From the NCBI GenBank assembly GCA_014138725.1, contig JACJID010000001.1, positions 186,001 through 250,000 on the forward strand: 64,000 bases of DNA, given 5' to 3'. Position 1 is the stretch's first letter, and every line of letters begins with the position of its first letter. A program made the translations under genes and the position numbers. This DNA is from Kutzneria viridogrisea. GTDB taxonomy: Bacteria; Actinomycetota; Actinomycetes; Mycobacteriales; Pseudonocardiaceae. The notes under the pieces are model-generated. The model saw only the letters and a list, made by a program, of their open reading frames with translations, was not told the origin of the DNA and ran no database searches. Below are positions 62,837-64,000 of this stretch, piece by piece.

Positions 62837-63233
62837 GCCGGTCCGGGTGGTTGGCCACGACCAGCCGCCACGCGGTGGACTTGACGTCCTCCACCCACAG
62901 CCTGCCGAGGTCCTGGACGTCCGCGCGCAGTTCCAGTGAGCGGGCCACCAGCTCGCCCATCAGCCCGGTCGCCCTGGCGGACAGGCCGGTGGCGAACTCC
63001 AGGGCGTAGTCCGGCAGCTGCTCGCGGTCCAAGGCGTCGCCCTCGTCCCCGCGCACCCGGTAGCGCAGCGCGCCGGAGTAGTAGGCGCACATGGTGTGCG
63101 CGGCCATCTTCTCCCGCTCGTTGAGCCGGGCCTGGTCGGTCTCGCTGCCGTAGCGCAGCCCGCACCGGTTCTGGTCGGGCTCGGCCCAGCCCACCCAGCT
63201 GATCAGCCGGAGCAGCCGGTCGTTGTCGTCCAT
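62814..63233 (-). CDS. Hypothetical protein
   Basis: 139 residues, mostly helical, with no signal peptide or membrane segment. Notable segments are LLRLISWVGWAEPDQNRCG, EKMAAHTMCAYYSGALRYRVRG and a long helix ending VKSTAWRLVVANHP. I do not recognise the family. It is divergent from the sigma factor gene (106 nt gap) and convergent with the UPF0303 gene. Confidence 0.65.
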   Translation of the reverse strand: MDDNDRLLRLISWVGWAEPDQNRCGLRYGSETDQARLNEREKMAAHTMCAYYSGALRYRVRGDEGDALDREQLPDYALEFATGLSARATGLMGELVARSLELRADVQDLGRLWVEDVKSTAWRLVVANHPDRLSAPGIP

Positions 63234-63339
63234 GTGCCGATGCTGGCACCTGGCCGCGCCGCACGCTCGACGGCGCGGTGATCTGGCTCACGTGGTGCAA
63301 CAATCCGGGGGTGCCCGGCCCCCTCCTGACGTGCACACC

Positions 63340-63903
63340 GTGACCAACCGGGACCAGGGACCCGGCACCGACGCCGAACTCTGGGCGATCGGTGACCAGG
63401 CGGCGTTCGCTCAGCTGTTCGAGCGACACGCCGAGGCGGTGTGGAACCACGCCTACCGGCTGACCGCGTCCTGGTCGCTGGCCGAGGACCTGACCTCGTT
63501 GACCTTCCTGACGGCCTGGCGCAAGCGCGCCGAGCTGAACCTGGTCCGGGACAGCGCGCGGCCCTGGCTGTACGCCGTGGCCGGTGCCCTGGCGCGCACC
63601 GAGTTCCGGCGCGTGACGCGGCTGCGCGCCCTGCTGTCCAAGCTGCCGTTCGACCTCACCCACTCCGACCACGCCGAGGGCGTCGCCGAGCAGGTGGACA
63701 CCGACCGGGGCGCGAGCCGGGTGCTGGCCGCCGTGGACCGGCTGCCCAGGGCCGAGCAGGAGGCGGTGCGCCTGTGCCTGCTGGGCGAGGTGTCCACCGC
63801 CGACGCCGCCGCGGTGCTGGGGATCGCCGAAGTCACCGTCCGCTCCAGGCTGTCCAGGGCGCGAGCCCGGCTGCGTGAGCTGCTGCCCGAGGAGACGTCG
63901 TGA
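63340..63903 (+). CDS. ECF-type RNA polymerase sigma factor
   Basis: About 187 residues. Region 2 (FAQLFERHAEAVWNHAYRLTASWSLAEDLTSLTFLTAWRKR) binds core polymerase and the -10 element. Region 4 (LPRAEQEAVRLCLLGEVSTADAAAVLGIAEVTVRSRLSRARARLRELL) is the helix-turn-helix for the -35 element. GTG 63340 is taken as start; GTG 63331 is equally possible. It overlaps the next gene by 4 nt (GTGA), the usual layout for a sigma factor followed by its anti-sigma or partner membrane protein. Confidence 0.88.
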   Translation: MTNRDQGPGTDAELWAIGDQAAFAQLFERHAEAVWNHAYRLTASWSLAEDLTSLTFLTAWRKRAELNLVRDSARPWLYAVAGALARTEFRRVTRLRALLSKLPFDLTHSDHAEGVAEQVDTDRGASRVLAAVDRLPRAEQEAVRLCLLGEVSTADAAAVLGIAEVTVRSRLSRARARLRELLPEETS

Positions 63904-64000
63904 TCGAGTTGCCCGAGCACCGGTCCCTGCCGCCCGAGGTGCGCGACCGGATCCGCCAGCGCGTGCTCGCCGGCGAGCCGCCCACCCGGCGCGTGCCGGT
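63900..64000 (+). CDS. Start of a gene coupled to the sigma factor (3'-truncated by window)
   Basis: The first 33 codons are visible (IELPEHRSLPPEVRDRIRQR then VLAGEPPTRR...), starting with a GTG that overlaps the sigma factor stop. The charged N-terminus and position suggest an anti-sigma or partner membrane protein, but the rest lies outside the window. Confidence 0.55.
   Translation, partial: MIELPEHRSLPPEVRDRIRQRVLAGEPPTRRVP

Overview
The window is about 64 kb of very GC-rich DNA (strong G/C at third codon positions, frequent GTG starts, ATGA stop-start overlaps, SARP-type regulator, DUF222/HNH gene, long-armed CATGAA(A/G)GTGCC... palindromes). This fits a filamentous actinobacterium, most likely of the Pseudonocardiales (Actinosynnema, Saccharothrix, Lentzea, Crossiella and similar); the genus cannot be fixed from the sequence alone. 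No rRNA, tRNA, CRISPR array or intact insertion sequence was seen.

Region 1 (1-29.2 kb) is the 3' part of a non-ribosomal peptide operon, all on the + strand and tightly packed. It holds a large NRPS entering from the left edge (E-C-A-PCP-C-A-PCP-C-degenerate A), an MFS exporter, an O-carbamoyltransferase, a free-standing adenylation enzyme, and a second NRPS (A-tail-PCP-C-A-PCP-C-A-PCP-TE). Then come hydroxymandelate synthase, hydroxymandelate oxidase and HpgT, which together make 4-hydroxyphenylglycine (Hpg), followed by a P450, a branched-chain-type aminotransferase and a ketoreductase-like protein without its catalytic triad. The pocket residues of the free-standing A domain read as an Hpg code. 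It lies between two NRPSs whose facing ends carry the two decayed halves of one adenylation domain. The simplest model is that the Hpg-activating enzyme loads the first PCP of the second NRPS in trans, giving ...D-X - Gly - (Thr/Ser-like) - Hpg - Z - Z before thioesterase release, with hydroxylation and carbamoylation as tailoring. I do not recognise the product.

Region 2 (29.2-32.7 kb) is a short stretch of ordinary genes (DUF1992, CPA1 Na+/H+ antiporter, DUF309), ending in a cysteine-rich coiled-coil protein that is divergent from the next locus.

Region 3 (32.8-55.4 kb) is a complete phage-tail-like contractile injection system (CIS) of the actinobacterial kind. In order: DUF4255 cap protein, accessory beta-sandwich protein, sheath, tube, second sheath, second tube, LysM-like tube/baseplate protein, DUF5908-like small protein, VgrG/gp27-like hub, gp5-like spike, a protein with a membrane hairpin, a reverse-strand DUF4157 HExxH protein (likely cargo), gp25, baseplate J, a beta-propeller/tail-protein-I fusion, tape measure protein, AAA+ ATPase, and two related uncharacterised proteins. 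A SARP-like regulator and a nitrilase follow.

Region 4 (57.1-58.0 kb) is non-coding and repetitive: 21-bp tandem repeats flank a 12-copy 22-bp array and a long imperfect hairpin.

Region 5 (58-64 kb) has a DUF222/HNH nuclease-like gene, a MalY/PatB-type C-S lyase, a secreted papain-like cysteine protease coupled to a membrane-anchored exported protein, a secreted L,D-transpeptidase-like protein, a UPF0303 protein, an unknown protein, and an ECF-type sigma factor followed by a gene cut by the right edge.
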